Positions 62,125 through 64,000 of a stretch of 64,000 bases of DNA are shown here, piece by piece. Source of the DNA: Spodoptera frugiperda (Eukaryota > Arthropoda > Insecta > Lepidoptera > Noctuidae); NCBI RefSeq assembly GCF_023101765.2, contig NC_064239.1, positions 124,001-188,000 of the forward strand. The letters run 5' to 3'. Position 1 is the first letter of the stretch, and each line of letters opens with the position of its first letter. The notes beneath the pieces are model-generated. The model had not been told where the DNA came from and ran no database searches. It worked only from the letters and a program-made list of their open reading frames with translations. Made by a program: the position numbers and the translations under genes.

Positions 62125-62345
62125 ATTATAATAAATCTGTAGAAGGTCAATTCTGTACATTGAAAATATTGAAAAAATAAATAGCAGGGGGTGTTACTGG
62201 ATCGATACCAAACCCAAATATGTGATTTTGTTTTGTCTGTCTGTCTGTATGTTCTGGCATCACGTGAAAACTAACGGTTCGATTTCGATGAAACTTGGTA
62301 TAATTATACCTTATTATCCTGGGTAGGATACTTTTTATCCTGGAA
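62125..62345 (+). repeat. Helitron-like repeat, second copy
   Basis: Same layout as 61590-61850 with only about three GTCT units, preceded by a CATT microsatellite (about 62099-62121). The two copies lie in direct orientation about 530 bp apart. Confidence 0.5.
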
Positions 62346-62498
62346 AAATACGTAGAAAAAATCTTTATTTTTCAGTTTTATTCTACAAAACGCGAGCTCA
62401 ACAGCAGTAGCTCAATAGAGGAATCTCCCTAATTATTATGGGCCTCGCCGTATTTGGGTCCAATAGATATTTATAAGATGTTAATGTCAGAGTTACAA

Positions 62499-62548
62499 TA
62501 AACACAAGGTAAGCATGAATTCAATAAACACAAGGTAAGCATGAATTC
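62499..62548 (+). repeat. Tandem duplication, two 26-bp copies
   Basis: AATAAACACAAGGTAAGCAT followed by GAATTC occurs twice back to back. Too short to assign; probably replication slippage. Confidence 0.6.
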
Positions 62549-63007
62549 CACGAAGTAAGCCCGAGGTCGCTAGCTACACCGATGAGGCACAAACATTTAG
62601 TAAAAGTTATCAAGATGATTGTCACGTATGAGTCAGGTCAGTATTTTGGTAAATAAGTAAGTACCTATTACCTAGGTAGGTACATAAGTAACACAATACA
62701 AATAAATACAAGATATTGTATCAGATAATCTGGTGAGTATTATGTACTGTGAGTCACGACCTGCCGATACACGCAAATGTGGGTAATGGAAGCCAAGAGT
62801 CCTCGTGTCAGCTCAGCCCCAGCTCCAGCAGAACATCCTCTGGCATGATTTTGTCTTAGTTATATAATTTTATGAGGTAAGCCGCAAGAAAACTATTTAG
62901 TGTTGACATTGGTAAGATATTAGCTTTCGTCTATGTACAATATTGCTTAAACAAATTAAAAGTGTAAAATAATGATCTCATTAGGTGTTCTAATCAGACT
63001 ATCTGAC

Positions 63008-63230
63008 TGCACGGTTGGCGCAGCGGCTGGCGAAGCCAAGCGGCTGCTTCACAACTTGTTAAAGAAAAGAAAGAAAAGAAAATCGTTTATTACACCATTT
63101 ATTCTACCTGTGTTCGCAGGTAGACAATAAAATTAGTTGAGAGGAGCGTCGCAGCCCAAAAAGCTGGTGCTCAGCTTATATTGTGGCCCTGCCACGAAGG
63201 GTCGAGTCCGCGGTAGGTATTGATTTTCAG
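63008..63230 (+). repeat. tRNA-like SINE head split by an insertion
   Basis: CACGGTTGGCGCAGCGGCTGG (a box A-type head like the 59070 family) runs into an A/G-rich stretch and unrelated sequence. A box B-like GAAGGGTCGAGTCCGCGG appears only at about 63197-63214. The simplest reading is a SINE interrupted by roughly 110 bp of other DNA. Confidence 0.4.
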
Positions 63231-64000
63231 TACCAGCCAGTATGATTTATGTAACTTCAATAAATATAATAATTATCCTGCCCCTGCAGTGCAGTGCTTG
63301 ATGCAGGTTCGATAACCAGAGTATGCATGTTATGTATGCCAGATACTCATAAAATAATTCACACTTTTACAAACGTTCCTGTGTCAGTCCACTGTAGGTC
63401 TATGTGCGTTCTGTGGGTACTTAAGAGTGATCCTGATCTGTCATAATCTCTAAGCTTGGCTGTCGGGTTGGAGATCACCTTGAATAAGCATTGTGTATAT
63501 GTATATGAGGTAAATAAATAATGCCCATTCCTTCTTCAGGTAAGAAGTAACCTTAACCCTAGTTTTTTGTATTCCGTGCCTTCAGCTAAAAATGAAGATT
63601 ATGGTGTTACCCTATACCTAGTAGTGGTAACAGAGGTAGAAATAAATATCTAGAATGACTTTCATCACCTCTTCGTTTTCTTTAAATTGCTGTATTTTAA
63701 AACTTATAGAGAATTATCTTTCGATCACTTACTTTTAAAAAGAACTTTAAATTCAAATATTCGATATTTTAATTTGATTTATTAGATTCCTAAATAATAC
63801 GGGCAATACCGCTCCAAATATTTTACTACATAGCCATAGGTACTATGTATTCGACTGAAAGACTCTGAATCCAAAGTCAGGGACAAAATTATTAAAAAAA
63901 TATATTGTCACGTCAAAAATATGCACAGATAAAATTATACCCATGTCACATTTTGACGTCAAGACCGTTCGAAAACATGATACAAACAATGCATGATTAC

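Larger units (their letters stand above)
58039..64000. other. Upstream/intergenic region of the ETS gene
   Basis: GC-rich to about 58215, then AT-rich. It holds a SINE (59070-59215), two Helitron-like repeat copies with GTCT runs (61590-61850, 62125-62345), a short tandem duplication (62499-62548), and an interrupted tRNA-like repeat (63008-63230). No gene recognised. Confidence 0.5.

Noticed and set aside
1..64000. CRISPR array, operon structure or bacterial features
   Set aside because: The window is plainly eukaryotic (spliced insect genes). The only regular array is the splice-donor minisatellite, which has no spacer-like unique sequences.

Overview
This is a eukaryotic, AT-rich, intron-rich and repeat-rich window. 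The genes are insect genes (an IR75-clade ionotropic receptor, a reticulon-like gene, an ERG/FLI-type ETS factor with a PNT domain). The dispersed tRNA-derived SINEs and Helitron-like GTCT repeats are of kinds familiar from moths. I infer a lepidopteran, probably a noctuoid moth. Gene models were assembled by hand from splice sites, reading phase and protein-family similarity; no transcript or database evidence was available.

Layout: (1) 1444-2139 (+), the last two exons of a reticulon-like gene. (2) 7532-12200 (+), a complete SLC52A-type riboflavin transporter of 442 aa, including an 11-nt first coding exon; an alternative core promoter may lie just upstream of exon 2. (3) 15201-24076 (+), an IR75-clade ionotropic receptor of 11 exons and 589 aa, with one predicted GC-AG intron and a hAT-type MITE in intron 3. 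(4) 24424-26701 (-), a compact, highly divergent nicotinic-receptor-like subunit of 6 exons and 378 aa. It is tail-to-tail with the IR75 gene and their poly(A) signals are one base apart. (5) 30649-57953 (-), a compact ETS factor (PNT plus ETS domains) of 6 exons and 244 aa spread over 27 kb. Its last intron holds a recent Ty1/copia retrotransposon (31096-35900, antisense to the gene) and a 16-copy minisatellite that duplicates the end of an ETS exon together with its 5' splice site. (6) 57954-64000, the ETS promoter and then intergenic DNA with SINE and Helitron-like repeats.

The five genes do not form a pathway: membrane shaping, vitamin B2 uptake, chemosensation, ligand-gated channel and transcription factor. 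The most unusual element is the splice-donor minisatellite in the ETS gene. Each unit carries the codons of the DNA-recognition helix end, an AAG|GTACAC donor and a variable CA tract. Next in interest are the nicotinic-like subunit that has lost the first cysteine of its Cys-loop, and the abutting 3' ends of the two receptor genes.
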